Origin: Hypericibacter terrae
Lineage (GTDB): Bacteria; Pseudomonadota; Alphaproteobacteria; Dongiales; Dongiaceae
Assembly (NCBI RefSeq): GCF_008728855.1
Contig: NZ_CP042906.1
Coordinates: 2,170,001 to 2,234,000 of the forward strand
Length of the DNA: 64,000 bases
Direction of reading: 5' to 3'
In this document: positions 9,856 to 19,407 of the stretch, piece by piece
How the letters are laid out: every line of letters begins with the position of its first letter
How positions within the stretch are numbered: position 1 is the stretch's first letter
The notes under the pieces: model-generated
Databases searched by the model: none
Told to the model about the DNA's origin: nothing
Seen by the model: only the letters and a program-made list of their open reading frames with translations
Translations under genes and position numbers: made by a program

Positions 9856-10533
9856 TCAGCTTCGCTCGATCTCGCGCTTGAGGTTGGCGACCACGGCATC
9901 GAACATCGCCTCGGTCAGCCGGCCGGTGTTGGTGTTGAGACGCGAGCAGTGATAGCTGTCGGCCAGGATCAGGCCGCCCGACAGCTGATGTACCGTCCCA
10001 TGGCCGAAGCGATAGGCGCTGCGCTTTTCGCCCGCGGCTGCCAGGAGCGCGTCGTGGGCGATACCGCCCAAGGCCAGCACCGCCTTGAGCCGCGGCATGG
10101 CCGCGATTTCGGCGGCGAGGAAACTGTTGCAGGTCTTGATCTCGGCCGGCACCGGCTTGTTCTCGGGCGGCACGCAGCGCACGGCATTGGTGACCCGGCA
10201 GTCGATCAGCTCGAGGCTGTCGTCGCGGCGGCGCTCGAACGCGCCCCTGGCGAAGCCGTTGCGCTTCAGGCTGGCATAGAGCAGGTCGCCGGCGTAATCG
10301 CCGGTGAAGGGCCGGCCGGTGCGGTTGGCGCCGCGCAGGCCCGGCGCCAGCCCCAGGATCAGCAGCCGTGCCTCCAGCGTGCCGAAGGCCGGCACCGGCG
10401 CATTGTGCCAGCCGGGCTCGGCCGCGCGGTTGCGCGCGCGCATCTCGACGAGGCGGGGACAACGGGGGCAGTCGGCCCCCGGATCGAGCCGCGGATCGCC
10501 GACCGCCCCCGCGCGGGGGGCGGGGGGCGTCAT
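9856..10533 (-). CDS. Uracil-DNA glycosylase, family 5 (UDGb)
   Basis: The 225-residue DNA-repair enzyme has family-5 motif 1 (GLAPGLRGANRTGRPFTGD) and the second active-site motif HCSRLNTNTGRLT. Cysteines C22 and C25 (CPRC), with two or more later cysteines around CRVTNAVRC, fit the 4Fe-4S cluster of this family. UDGb enzymes remove uracil and often hypoxanthine from DNA. As in other family-5 members, no acidic catalytic residue is seen in motif 1. The NYN-domain gene lies 21 bases upstream on the same strand. Confidence 0.9.
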   Translation of the reverse strand: MTPPAPRAGAVGDPRLDPGADCPRCPRLVEMRARNRAAEPGWHNAPVPAFGTLEARLLILGLAPGLRGANRTGRPFTGDYAGDLLYASLKRNGFARGAFERRRDDSLELIDCRVTNAVRCVPPENKPVPAEIKTCNSFLAAEIAAMPRLKAVLALGGIAHDALLAAAGEKRSAYRFGHGTVHQLSGGLILADSYHCSRLNTNTGRLTEAMFDAVVANLKREIERS

Positions 10534-10554
10534 AGGCGGGTTGGTATCACGAAC

Positions 10555-11151
10555 TCAGGCGGGCTGCACCAGCCGGCCGGCTTCGTCCGCGGGACCGCGC
10601 ACCGAATGCTGGGGATGCTGGCGCTGGATGCGGTCGGCGAGATCGGTCAGGTCGATGAAACGGTCGGCCTGGCGGCGCAGCTCATCGGCGATCATCGGCG
10701 GCTGGGACCGGACCGTCGAGACCACGGTCGCCCGGACGCCCCGGCGCTGGACCGCTTCGACCAGGCGGCGGAAATCGCCGTCGCCGGAGAACAGCAGGGC
10801 ATGGTCGATATGCTCCGCCATCTCGAGCATGTCGATGGCGAGCTCGACATCCATGTTCCCCTTGCGCTTGCGCTGGCCGGTGGCGTCGACGAACTCCTTG
10901 GTCGGCTTCGTCACCATCGTGTAGCCGTTGTAATCCAGCCAATCGACCAGCGGGCGGATCGGCGAATACTCCTCGTTCTCCGTCAGGGCGGTGTAATAGA
11001 ACGCACGAACCAGATGGCACCCGGCCTGAAAAAGCTCCAGCAGGCGCTTGTAATCGATGTCGAATCCAAGGCTTTTGGCGGCCGCGTAGGTATTGGCGCC
11101 GTCGATGAAAATCGCGACCTTCTCTTGGGGATAGAAAAACTTACTGACCAT
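10555..11151 (-). CDS. NYN domain (LabA/DUF88-like) putative RNase
   Basis: The 198-residue protein has a PIN-like NYN fold with acidic metal-binding positions: D17 in FIDGAN, acidic residues in GNMDVELAIDML and the pair in SGDGDF. NYN proteins are predicted or shown to be single-stranded RNases acting in RNA turnover; the target here is unknown. The ATG at 11151 follows AGGGATAAAGAG, making it better than an in-frame ATG at 11205. It is divergent from folK. Confidence 0.85.
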   Translation of the reverse strand: MVSKFFYPQEKVAIFIDGANTYAAAKSLGFDIDYKRLLELFQAGCHLVRAFYYTALTENEEYSPIRPLVDWLDYNGYTMVTKPTKEFVDATGQRKRKGNMDVELAIDMLEMAEHIDHALLFSGDGDFRRLVEAVQRRGVRATVVSTVRSQPPMIADELRRQADRFIDLTDLADRIQRQHPQHSVRGPADEAGRLVQPA

Positions 11152-11327
11152 TCTCTTTATCCCTGATGTGTTGGATTTAAAACAGGCTCGATCTATCTGT
11201 GGCAACGATGTGATATCAAGTTTAGCCGTACTCGTTACCTTGCTTATTTGGGTCTGTCGAGCACTGCAGGCAAGACGATGTTTTCAGCTTTTACCTTCTC
11301 ATCGAGCGCGTTTCGGGACTTTTCCCC

Positions 11328-11846
11328 ATGACCGCCTCTGGCAATGAAACGATTCTCATCGCACTTGGTGCCAATCTTCCGAGCCCGCGTTTCGGGGCGC
11401 CCCGCGCCACGCTGGAGGCCGCCCTGGCGGCGATCGCCGCCAAGGGCGTGCGGATCCTCCGGCGCTCCTCCTGGTGGGAATCTGAACCGGTGCCGGCCTC
11501 GGACCAGCCCTGGTATGTGAATGGCGTGGCCGCCGTCGCCACGGCCCTGGAGCCTGTTGCGCTGTTGAGACTGCTCCACGGGGTCGAGGCCGAGTTCGGG
11601 CGGATCCGGGGCGCCCGGAACGAGGCTCGCCTGCTCGACCTCGATCTGCTGGCCTATGGCGACCGCCGGCGGGAGGGGCCCGAGCCGCCTCTGCTGCCGC
11701 ATCCGCGTCTGGCCGACCGGGCCTTCGTGCTGCTGCCGCTGGCCGAGGTCGCTCCCGACTGGCGCCACCCGGTTTCCCAAGAAACTGTGCGGCAATTGAT
11801 CGCGCGATTGCCCGCGGGCCAGAAGATCCGGCGGATCGAGGCCTGA
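11328..11846 (+). CDS. folK: 2-amino-4-hydroxy-6-hydroxymethyldihydropteridine pyrophosphokinase
   Basis: The 172-residue HPPK transfers pyrophosphate from ATP to the pterin in folate synthesis. It shows the N-terminal IALGANL motif, the substrate loop SSWWESEPV, the acidic metal motif [10 protein letters not shown] and the [14 protein letters not shown] signature. Length is typical. It precedes the rpoZ promoter and is not obviously co-transcribed with the genes around it. Confidence 0.95.
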   Translation: MTASGNETILIALGANLPSPRFGAPRATLEAALAAIAAKGVRILRRSSWWESEPVPASDQPWYVNGVAAVATALEPVALLRLLHGVEAEFGRIRGARNEARLLDLDLLAYGDRRREGPEPPLLPHPRLADRAFVLLPLAEVAPDWRHPVSQETVRQLIARLPAGQKIRRIEA

Positions 11847-11976
11847 AAGGGCAGGGGCGGGGCGCCGGTTTGGCGCCCGCCGATCAAGGACTTGGCTGGC
11901 CTTGGCGAGGGCTGCCGAGGGCTTCCGGGCGGCTCCCTCCGTCGTCTCCAAATTGCGTCGTAAAGGCTTTGGAATC

Positions 11977-12006
11977 CTTGCGTTTCTGAAATCGGCTTCC
12001 TATATT
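11977..12006 (+). promoter_or_regulatory. rpoZ promoter (sigma70-like)
   Basis: CTTGCG (11977-11982), 17 bases, then CTATAT (12000-12005) is an excellent match to the alphaproteobacterial housekeeping form CTTGAC-N17-CTATAT. The start of transcription would lie about 35 bases before rpoZ. It would drive rpoZ and probably rsh. Confidence 0.65.
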
Positions 12007-12048
12007 CACCTCAACCAATCCCTTGACCGTCTAGCTGGAGGGCGACGC

Positions 12049-12471
12049 ATGGCGCGCGTTACCGTAGAAGATTGCGTCCTTAAGGTTCCCAACCGTTTCG
12101 ATCTGGTGATGCTCGCGGCGCAACGTGCGCGCGACATCTCGGCGGGCTCCGCGCTCACCGTCGATCGCGACAACGACAAGAATCCGGTCGTCTCGCTGCG
12201 CGAGATCGCCGACACGACCATCGACCTCGAGGCGCTCAACCAGAGCCTCATCAAGGGCCTGCAGAAGGTCGCCGAGGTGGATGAGCCGACCGAGGACGAA
12301 GGCAGCTTCGGCGAGGGCACGGAACTCCTTAACGACATCATGGAAACATTGCCCGAGGGCGATGGGCAGGACGAGGGCGACCTCGAGGACGACGCCGACG
12401 ATGCGGGCGACCTCGATGTCCCGAACGAGGATGGCCAAGAGGGCACAGACCAGGGTGGGCGTCCGGAGTAA
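12049..12471 (+). CDS. rpoZ: RNA polymerase omega subunit
   Basis: The 140-residue protein begins with the omega signature MARVTVEDC and [14 protein letters not shown], then VALREI-type sequence (VVSLREIAD). Omega assists beta' folding and, in many bacteria, contributes to a ppGpp site. Beyond about residue 80 there is a long acidic tail rich in Asp, Glu and Gly, making it longer than the roughly 90-residue E. coli protein. The ATG at 12049 has GGAGG upstream. Placement directly before rsh is conserved in proteobacteria. Confidence 0.95.
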   Translation: MARVTVEDCVLKVPNRFDLVMLAAQRARDISAGSALTVDRDNDKNPVVSLREIADTTIDLEALNQSLIKGLQKVAEVDEPTEDEGSFGEGTELLNDIMETLPEGDGQDEGDLEDDADDAGDLDVPNEDGQEGTDQGGRPE

Positions 12472-12606
12472 GGTCGCAGGCGGCATCGAACCCGACCCGC
12501 GCCGCGACGCGACGATTGTCGTCCGGACGCGGGCCTTCGGTGCTGGGGCGCCGAAGCTCCACGCGATTTCCCATGTCATGAGTCCGATGGGCTCGGGGTG
12601 GCGGTC

Positions 12607-14760
12607 ATGATCCGCCAGTTCGAGCTCGTCGAGTTGGTCAAGGGCTACGATCCAGGCGCGGATGAGGAAACCCTCAACCGCGCCTATGTTTTTTCGATGA
12701 AGGCGCATGGCTCGCAGTCGCGGGCCTCGGGCGATCCTTATTTTTCGCACCCGCTCGGCGTTGCCGAAATCCTCACCCGCATGAAGCTCGACGGCGCGTC
12801 GATCGCGACCGCGCTGCTGCACGATACCGTCGAGGATACCGAAGCGACGCTCGAGCAGATCGAGCAGCTCTTCGGCAAGGAGATCGCGCGGCTGGTGGAC
12901 GGAGTCACCAAGCTCTCGCGCCTCGAGCTGCAGTCCGACAGCACCAAACATGCGGAGAACTTCCGCAAGCTGGTGCTGGCCATGTCGGACGACATCCGCG
13001 TGCTGCTGGTCAAGCTGGCCGACCGGCTGCACAACATGCAGACGCTGCATTTCATCAAGGATCCCGACAAGCGCAAGCGCATCGCGCTCGAGACGCTGGA
13101 CATCTACGCGCCCCTGGCCGAGCGCATCGGCATGCAGCGGATGAAGGACGAGCTCGAGAACCTCGCCTTCGCCGAGATCAACCCCGAGGCCTGCAAGTCG
13201 ATCAAGCAGCGTCTCTCGTTCCTGCGCGAGCAGGGCGGGGTGGTGGTCACGCGCATCATCGACAAGCTCAAGGCCGACCTGGCCGAGGGCGGGGTGGAGG
13301 CCCAGATCTCGGGCCGCGAGAAGTCGCCCTACTCGATCTGGCGCAAGATGCAGCGCAAGAATATCGGCTTCGAGCAGCTCTCCGACATCATGGCCTTCCG
13401 CATCGTCGTCGCCGATGTCGGCCAGTGCTACCAGGCGCTGGGCATCCTCCACAGCCGCTACGCGATGGTGCCGGGCCGCTTCAAGGACTACATCTCGACG
13501 CCCAAGCCCAACAATTACCGCTCGCTGCACAGCGGCGTGATTGGTCCCGAGCGCCAGCGCATCGAGATCCAGATCCGCACCCGCGACATGCACGAGGTCG
13601 CCGATCTCGGCGTCGCGGCACATTGGAAATACAAGCAGAACGGCGAGCGCATCGACGGCAAGCAATATCGCTGGCTGCGCGAGCTGCTCGACATCCTGGA
13701 GCATGCCGCGGGGCCCGAGGAGTTCCTCGAGCACACCAAGCTCGAGATGTTCCAAGACCAGGTGTTCTGCTTCACGCCCAAGGGCGATCTGATCGCGCTG
13801 CCGCGCGGCGCCACGCCGGTCGATTTCGCCTATGCGGTCCATTCCCAGATCGGCGATACCTGCGTCGGCGCCAAGGTCAATGGGCGCATCGTGCCGCTCT
13901 CGAGCGTGCTCACCAACGGCGACCAGGTCGAGATCGTCACCTCACGGGCGCAGACGCCGTCGCCGACCTGGGAGCGTTTCGTCGTCACCGGCCGCGCCAG
14001 GGCGCGAATCCGGCGCTATGTCCGCACCCAGCAGCGCACCCAATATATCGAGCTCGGCAAGGCCATCCTGGAGAAGGAATTCCGCCAGGAGGGCTTCGAG
14101 TTCACCGCGAAGGGCATCGACGGCGTCCTCAAGAAACTCAAATTCGAGAGCGGCGACGACCTGATGGCGGCGGTGGGCGCCGGCCTGCAGAGCGGGCGCG
14201 AGGTGCTCCACGCCGTCTATCCCGGCACCAAGGCCGCACCGAAGACGCCGAAGATCGGGCCGATGACGTCCGGCGGCAAGGCGAAGGCGACCAAGAAGGC
14301 CAAGGGGCCGGCGATCCCCATCGTGGGGCTGATCCCGGGCATGGCGCTGCATTTCGCCGGCTGTTGCCACCCGCTGCCGGGCGACCGCATCGTCGGAATC
14401 GTCACCACCGGCAAGGGCGTCACCATCCACACCATCGACTGCGAGAGCCTGGAGGCCTTCGCCGACGCGCCGGAACGCTGGCTCGATGTCGGCTGGGACA
14501 ACGGTTCGGGCGATCCCGAAGTCCATGTCGGCCGGCTGCATGTGGTGCTCAACAACGAGCCCGGCAGCCTCGGCAACATCTCCTCGGTGATCGGCAAGAG
14601 CGAGGGCAACATCTCGAACCTCAAGATCACGCGCCGGTCGCTCGATTTCTTCGAGATGATGATCGACGTCGAGGTCAAGGATGTGCGCCACCTGACCAAC
14701 ATCATCGCGGCCTTGCGCGCGACTCCGACGGTGTCCTCGGTCGAGCGGGCGCGAGGATAG
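12607..14760 (+). CDS. rsh: Bifunctional (p)ppGpp synthetase/hydrolase
   Basis: The 717-residue Rel/Spo protein has four domains. The HD hydrolase (about 25-180) has an intact LLHDTVEDT motif. The synthetase (about 235-360) carries GRFKDYI, the RXKD loop typical of bifunctional enzymes rather than the EXDD of RelA. TGS (about 380-445) and a C-terminal ACT domain (about 640-717) follow. Both activities are therefore expected, as is usual in alphaproteobacteria with a single Rsh. The ATG at 12607 is preferred to a GTG at 12598. The GC-rich 135-base gap after rpoZ has no clear terminator. Confidence 0.95.
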   Translation: MIRQFELVELVKGYDPGADEETLNRAYVFSMKAHGSQSRASGDPYFSHPLGVAEILTRMKLDGASIATALLHDTVEDTEATLEQIEQLFGKEIARLVDGVTKLSRLELQSDSTKHAENFRKLVLAMSDDIRVLLVKLADRLHNMQTLHFIKDPDKRKRIALETLDIYAPLAERIGMQRMKDELENLAFAEINPEACKSIKQRLSFLREQGGVVVTRIIDKLKADLAEGGVEAQISGREKSPYSIWRKMQRKNIGFEQLSDIMAFRIVVADVGQCYQALGILHSRYAMVPGRFKDYISTPKPNNYRSLHSGVIGPERQRIEIQIRTRDMHEVADLGVAAHWKYKQNGERIDGKQYRWLRELLDILEHAAGPEEFLEHTKLEMFQDQVFCFTPKGDLIALPRGATPVDFAYAVHSQIGDTCVGAKVNGRIVPLSSVLTNGDQVEIVTSRAQTPSPTWERFVVTGRARARIRRYVRTQQRTQYIELGKAILEKEFRQEGFEFTAKGIDGVLKKLKFESGDDLMAAVGAGLQSGREVLHAVYPGTKAAPKTPKIGPMTSGGKAKATKKAKGPAIPIVGLIPGMALHFAGCCHPLPGDRIVGIVTTGKGVTIHTIDCESLEAFADAPERWLDVGWDNGSGDPEVHVGRLHVVLNNEPGSLGNISSVIGKSEGNISNLKITRRSLDFFEMMIDVEVKDVRHLTNIIAALRATPTVSSVERARG

Positions 14761-14880
14761 TCGAACGCCAGTCGCATTCAGAATGCCGCCCATTCCGCCG
14801 TCTTCGCTAGGCAAGTCACGCTGTGGGCCGCTCAGGCCCCGCTCCAAATGGAGGGTCTGCGCGACTGAAGAGGAACGAGG

Positions 14881-15369
14881 ATGCAAGCGACCATCGGCGA
14901 CATTGATGGGTGCGAGGATCTTTATCTCGAATTCGCCATTGAAGGCGGCGATCATCGCCTGAGATTGCTGATTACCGAGGCCGAACTCACCGATAAGGTG
15001 ACGCCTCTCGTCATCGGGGGAATCGATTTCGCTCCGAGGAGCATCGAGCACACGGCGGATTGCCGTTGTTTCGAGGTTATATGGCCAAGCACCATCGCCT
15101 GTTCGATCCGCAACGAGTCTTACTGTGGCCAAAGCCGATCTGAGGAGTTCAATGGGCGGCACTTCGGTCTCTACGCCAAGTCCCATTACCTGGAGTTCGT
15201 CTCGGCCGCCACTGTGGCGACGCAGGACTATCCGGGGCCGTTCAAGCATTGGGGAATTTTCACCTTAAACCACGTGATCGACGTGGTTTCCACCGACGAG
15301 CCGACGGTCCGGATCGTGCAGCCGAAGGAATATTCGCAGTTGCGCCGGTGGTCGAGCACTCCCAGCTAG
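14881..15369 (+). CDS. Unrecognised 162-residue protein
   Basis: I do not recognise the family. The protein has no signal peptide or membrane segment, is acidic in its first third and has three cysteines near the middle (two in DCRC, one in IACSI) plus a fourth (YCGQS). Its coding sequence is visibly less GC-biased than its neighbours, with codons such as GAT, ATT and TTT used more. The ATG follows AAGAGGAACGAGG, a good ribosome-binding site. It sits between rsh and pdxJ, which are normally adjacent or nearly so, suggesting a recent insertion. It may be a domain of an immunity or accessory protein family, but this is a guess. Confidence 0.65.
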   Translation: MQATIGDIDGCEDLYLEFAIEGGDHRLRLLITEAELTDKVTPLVIGGIDFAPRSIEHTADCRCFEVIWPSTIACSIRNESYCGQSRSEEFNGRHFGLYAKSHYLEFVSAATVATQDYPGPFKHWGIFTLNHVIDVVSTDEPTVRIVQPKEYSQLRRWSSTPS

Positions 15370-15438
15370 ACAAGGAGCCGTTCTGGTCGCCGGTCAGGGG
15401 GTGCAGTATTCTGGCGCCAAGGACTTGAAGGAGACCCT

Positions 15439-16206
15439 ATGGAGCATCCCTTGCGCCTCGGCGTGAACATCGACCACGTCGCCACCATCCGCAACGCGCG
15501 GGGTGGCCTGCATCCCGATCCCGTCCGTGCGGCGCGCCTCGCGGCGCAGGCGGGCGCCGACGGCATCACCGCCCATCTGCGCGAGGATCGGCGCCATATC
15601 TCCGACATCGACATCAAGCGGCTTGCGCGCGAGATCGAGCTGCCGCTCAACCTCGAGATGGCCGCGACCCGCGAGATGCTGGCGATCGCGCTGCAGCATC
15701 GTCCTCATGCCGCCTGCATTGTTCCGGAGAAGCGGGAGGAGCGGACCACCGAAGGCGGCCTCGACGTGGCTCGCGGTCGTGCCCAGCTCGAGCCCTTCGT
15801 CCGTGAGCTGGTGGCGGCGGGCATCCGCGTCTCGATGTTCGTCGAGGCAGACCCGGCTCAGCTCGACGCGGCCAAGGCGATCGGCGCGGCGGTGGTCGAG
15901 CTCCATACCGGCGCCTATTGTCATGCCGAAGGCGCGGCGCGCGATCATGAGCTCGCCCGCATCGTGGCGGCCGCGGCGCATGCCGAGCGCGTGGGGCTCG
16001 AATGCCATGCCGGTCATGGCCTGACCTATGACACCGTCGGGCCGATCGCCGCGATCGCCACCCTGGCCGAGCTCAATATCGGTCACTTCCTGGTGGGCGA
16101 GGCGATTTTCGTCGGCCTGGAGACGGCCATCCGCGGCATGCGCAAGCTCATGGATCAGGCCCGCGCGGAGGCCGGCGGTACGCGGCGGAGCGCGGGCCGG
16201 CCATGA
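15439..16206 (+). CDS. pdxJ: Pyridoxine 5'-phosphate synthase
   Basis: The 255-residue TIM-barrel enzyme joins 1-deoxyxylulose 5-phosphate and 3-amino-2-oxopropyl phosphate to make pyridoxine 5'-phosphate (DXP-dependent vitamin B6 route). It shows the N-terminal [15 protein letters not shown] motif, [17 protein letters not shown], and the CHAGHGL region. Length is slightly above the E. coli enzyme. It is followed closely by acpS, the conserved pair in proteobacteria. Confidence 0.97.
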   Translation: MEHPLRLGVNIDHVATIRNARGGLHPDPVRAARLAAQAGADGITAHLREDRRHISDIDIKRLAREIELPLNLEMAATREMLAIALQHRPHAACIVPEKREERTTEGGLDVARGRAQLEPFVRELVAAGIRVSMFVEADPAQLDAAKAIGAAVVELHTGAYCHAEGAARDHELARIVAAAAHAERVGLECHAGHGLTYDTVGPIAAIATLAELNIGHFLVGEAIFVGLETAIRGMRKLMDQARAEAGGTRRSAGRP

Positions 16207-16231
16207 CCCCTTCCTGCAAGGATCGCTCGCG

Positions 16232-16639
16232 ATGATCCTCGGTATCGGCTCCGACATCATCGACATCCGGCGCATCGAGCGGACACTGGAGCGGTTCGGC
16301 GAGCGCTTCATCGAGCGGGTCTATACCGATATCGAGCGGGCCAAGTCCGACCGGCGGGCCAACCGGGCGGCGAGCTATGCCAAGCGGTTCGCGGCCAAGG
16401 AGGCCTGCGCCAAGGCGCTCGGCACCGGTTTCAGCCAGGGGGTGTTCTGGCGGGATCTGGGGGTGGTCAACCTGCCGTCGGGCAAGCCCACCATGAAGCT
16501 CACGGGCGGCGCGGCGGCGCGGCTGGCGAAGATCACGCCGGAAGGCATGGTCGCCCAGATCGACCTGACCATCACCGACGACGATCCGCAGGCCCAGGCC
16601 ATCGTGATCATCTCGGCGTTGCCGGCAGGACCCCGATAA
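16232..16639 (+). CDS. acpS: Holo-[acyl-carrier-protein] synthase
   Basis: The 135-residue enzyme transfers the 4'-phosphopantetheine of CoA to ACP. It has the metal-binding GIGSDIIDI motif (D8) and the [16 protein letters not shown] motif whose glutamate is the second ligand. The ATG at 16232 is preceded by AAGGATCG and gives the expected family length; the open frame upstream is pdxJ shadow. Confidence 0.96.
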   Translation: MILGIGSDIIDIRRIERTLERFGERFIERVYTDIERAKSDRRANRAASYAKRFAAKEACAKALGTGFSQGVFWRDLGVVNLPSGKPTMKLTGGAAARLAKITPEGMVAQIDLTITDDDPQAQAIVIISALPAGPR

Positions 16640-16790
16640 TCTTGAATTCCCGTTAGAATTGCCGGGTTCCCGCCGGGTTCGACCGGCGCTCTGCGGCCGG
16701 AAGTGCGCTTGACATGAGGTGCCGCTAACTGGCTTGATCCGCGCGGCTCCGGCTCGGCGGGGCGCACAATCTGAGTCGGCGTAGAGGGCG

Positions 16791-17519
16791 ATGGCGCGAA
16801 AGAATTCGGGTGGCTTCGGCGAGACCATCAGGACGGTCGTCTATGCGGTATTGATCGCCGTGGTGATCCGGACCTTCGCTTACGAGCCGTTCAATATCCC
16901 CTCGGGCTCGATGAAGCCGACGCTGTTGATCGGCGACTACCTCTTCGTCTCGAAATTTTCCTACGGCTATAGCCGCTTCTCGCTGCCCTTCAGCCCCAAT
17001 ATCTTCAGCGGGCGCATCCTGGGCGGGGAGCCGCAGCGTGGCGACGTCGCCGTGTTCAAGAAGCCGACCGACAACCAGACCGACTATATCAAGCGGATCG
17101 TCGGCCTGCCGGGCGATACCATCCAGGTCGTGGGCGGCATCCTCCAGATCAACGGAACGCCCGTGACCCGCGAGGAAGTCGGCACCTATACCGACGACGA
17201 CGGCCGCGTCTACACGCGCTATATCGAGACGCTTCCCAATGGCGTGAAGCATCCGATCCTGGAGACGAGCGACCACGAGTTCCTCGACAACACCGCCCCC
17301 TATCTGGTTCCGCCCGGGCACTACTTCGCGATGGGCGACAACCGCGACAATTCGCAGGACAGCCGTGTCATGAGCGATGTCGGCTTCGTGCCCGCCGAGA
17401 ATCTGATCGGCCGCGCCGAGTTCCTGTTCTTCTCGACCGACGGCACCGCCGGCTGGCTGGAGCCTTGGAAATGGTTCGGCGCGATCCGCTACGATCGCCT
17501 GTTCCAGGCGGTGCGGTGA
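16791..17519 (+). CDS. lepB: Signal peptidase I
   Basis: The 242-residue inner-membrane protease removes signal peptides from Sec and Tat substrates. It has one N-terminal membrane segment (about 14-30), catalytic S40 in IPSGSM, general-base K101 in YIKRIVGLPGD, and the conserved GDNRDNSQDSR box. Only one transmembrane helix is seen, as is usual in alphaproteobacteria. It overlaps rnc by a GTGA. Confidence 0.97.
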   Translation: MARKNSGGFGETIRTVVYAVLIAVVIRTFAYEPFNIPSGSMKPTLLIGDYLFVSKFSYGYSRFSLPFSPNIFSGRILGGEPQRGDVAVFKKPTDNQTDYIKRIVGLPGDTIQVVGGILQINGTPVTREEVGTYTDDDGRVYTRYIETLPNGVKHPILETSDHEFLDNTAPYLVPPGHYFAMGDNRDNSQDSRVMSDVGFVPAENLIGRAEFLFFSTDGTAGWLEPWKWFGAIRYDRLFQAVR

Positions 17520-18238
17520 GCGGGGGACCCGACATCAGCGGGTCCGATGTCGCCGAGCTCGAAACCAGCCTCGGCCACGTTTTCGATGACAAGTCGCTGC
17601 TGCTGGCGGCCCTGACCCATCCGAGCCTGGCCGGCTTGAGGGGCGGGCGCGGCCTCGGCACCTATGAACGGCTCGAATTCCTGGGCGACCGGGTGCTGGG
17701 CCTGATCGTGGCTGAAATGCTCTATCGAACCTTTCCGCAGGAAGATGAAGGTGCGCTCGCGCGACGCTTCGCCGAGCTGGTGCGCCGCGAGAGCATCGCG
17801 CGGATCTCGGGCGCCATCGGCCTCGGCCGTCATCTGCGCCTGGCCGCGAGCGAGGCGGGCTCGGGCGGGCGGGACAATCCGGCCTTGCTGGCCGATGCTG
17901 GCGAGGCCGTGATCGCGGCGCTCTATCTCGATGGCGGTCTCGAGGCGGCGCGCCGCTTCGTCGAGCCGGCCTGGCGTCCGCTCGTCGCCGAGGAGATCAT
18001 CCCGCCCCAGGACGCCAAGACGGCGCTCCAGGAATGGGCGCAAGGGCAGGGGCTGGCGCTGCCGGTCTATGCGCTGGTCTCGACCGCGGGCCCCGCGCAT
18101 GAGCCGCGCTTCGCCGTCGAGGTCCGGGTCGAGGGCCATGGCAAGGCGACCGGATCGGGCAAGTCGAAACGGGCGGCGGAACAGGCCGCGGCCGCGGCGA
18201 TCCTCGCCCGCCTCGATCCCGACGGCTTCAAGCCATGA
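17516..18238 (+). CDS. rnc: Ribonuclease III
   Basis: The 240-residue dsRNA endonuclease matures rRNA and processes mRNA. The RNase III domain carries ERLEFLGDRVLGL and a second acidic motif in ADAGEAVIAALYLDGG; the C-terminal dsRNA-binding domain spans about 165-235. In the second motif a Gly replaces the usual Phe (family form ADAFEA), but the acidic residues are kept. The GTG start overlapping the lepB stop is chosen over upstream in-frame codons, and the gene overlaps era by ATGA. Confidence 0.95.
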   Translation: MSGGPDISGSDVAELETSLGHVFDDKSLLLAALTHPSLAGLRGGRGLGTYERLEFLGDRVLGLIVAEMLYRTFPQEDEGALARRFAELVRRESIARISGAIGLGRHLRLAASEAGSGGRDNPALLADAGEAVIAALYLDGGLEAARRFVEPAWRPLVAEEIIPPQDAKTALQEWAQGQGLALPVYALVSTAGPAHEPRFAVEVRVEGHGKATGSGKSKRAAEQAAAAAILARLDPDGFKP

Positions 18239-19173
18239 GCACCAAGAAAAGCGCCAAGAAGAGTGACAAGCCGGCGGCGACGCGATGCGGCTTCGTCGCC
18301 GTGATCGGCGCGCCCAATGCCGGCAAATCGACGCTGGTGAACCGGCTGGTCGGCGCCAAGGTCTCGATCGTGTCGCCCAAGGTGCAGACCACCCGCAGCC
18401 GCGTGCTGGGCATTGCCATGCGCGACAATGCGCAAATCCTCTTCGTCGACACGCCCGGCATCTTCGCGCCGCGCCGCCGGCTCGACCGCGCCATGGTCGC
18501 CGCCGCCTGGCAGGGGGCGGGCGATGCCGATCTCGTCGTGCTGCTGATCGACACCAGCCACAAGCAGCCCGACGAGGAGACGACGCGGATCATCGCCGAC
18601 CTGAAGCGCGCCGACCGCCAGATCATCCTCGCCCTCAACAAGGTCGATCTGGTCAAGCAGCGCGAGCGGCTCCTGGCGCTCGCCGCCGAAATGGATGCGA
18701 CCGGCTGCTTCAGCGACATCTTCATGATCTCGGCCGAGACCGGCGACGGCGTGGAGGATCTGATGAAGGTCCTGATCTCGCGCCTGCCTTCCGGTCCCTG
18801 GCTCTATCCCGAGGACCAGACCACCGACGTGCCCCTGCGCCTGCTCGCGGCCGAGGTGACGCGCGAGCATCTCTTCCGGCAGCTGCATCAGGAGCTGCCC
18901 TATGCCCTCACCGTCGAGACCGAGAGCTGGGAGGATTTCCAGGACGGCAGCGTCAAGATCCAGCAGATGATCCTGGTCGAGCGCGACGGCCAGAAGGCGA
19001 TCGTGATCGGCAAGGGCGGCGCCCGCGCCAAGGCCGTGCGCGAAGCCGCGCAGGCCGAGCTCGAGGCGATGCTGGAGCGCAAGGTCCACCTCTTCCTCGC
19101 GGTCAAGGTCCGCCAGGGCTGGAGCGAGGAACGCGAACGCTTTAGAGACCTCGGCCTCGACTGGGACGCGTGA
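18235..19173 (+). CDS. era: Ribosome-assembly GTPase Era
   Basis: The 312-residue GTPase has G1 GAPNAGKST (25-33), G3 DTPG, G4 NKVD, and a C-terminal KH domain with VIGKGGARAKAV that binds the 3' end of 16S rRNA. It checks 30S subunit maturation at the membrane. ATGA overlap with rnc and the recO gene beyond it give the classical rnc-era-recO operon. Here, however, a pair of repeats separates era from recO. Confidence 0.97.
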   Translation: MSTKKSAKKSDKPAATRCGFVAVIGAPNAGKSTLVNRLVGAKVSIVSPKVQTTRSRVLGIAMRDNAQILFVDTPGIFAPRRRLDRAMVAAAWQGAGDADLVVLLIDTSHKQPDEETTRIIADLKRADRQIILALNKVDLVKQRERLLALAAEMDATGCFSDIFMISAETGDGVEDLMKVLISRLPSGPWLYPEDQTTDVPLRLLAAEVTREHLFRQLHQELPYALTVETESWEDFQDGSVKIQQMILVERDGQKAIVIGKGGARAKAVREAAQAELEAMLERKVHLFLAVKVRQGWSEERERFRDLGLDWDA

Positions 19174-19210
19174 CGCGCGTTTATGAAGCGAGAGATTTAA
19201 AAAAAGATTC

Positions 19211-19407
19211 CACGCCCCCTCCCCTTGCGGGAGGGGGGTAGGGGGAGGGGCCTTCTCGATCTGTGCAAGTGAGGCGCCCACAATTCAAGTTCGTCGGAAC
19301 AGTTCGACTTCTTAACGGCGAAGATGGGTACTAGCATTCGCGCAGCGGCGCCTGTGCTTGAGGCAAGCCCCTCCCCCTACCCCCTCCCGCAAGGGGAGGG
19401 GGCGTGG
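19211..19407. repeat. Near-perfect inverted repeat pair between era and recO
   Basis: Arms of about 41 bases (19211-19251 and 19367-19407) differ by one base of a G run. Each contains CTCCCCTTGCGGGAGGGG-type hairpin sequence. The 115-base interior shows no gene. The right arm lies in the open frame upstream of recO. A nearly identical copy is at 31734-31774. Confidence 0.85.

Noticed and set aside
13425-14810. 461-residue frame inside rsh
   Set aside because: It lies in another frame of a complete Rel/Spo protein and is Arg/His-rich shadow sequence.
17465-17515. Upstream start for rnc inside lepB
   Set aside because: The GTGA overlap start at 17516 gives the expected length; the upstream residues are not conserved.
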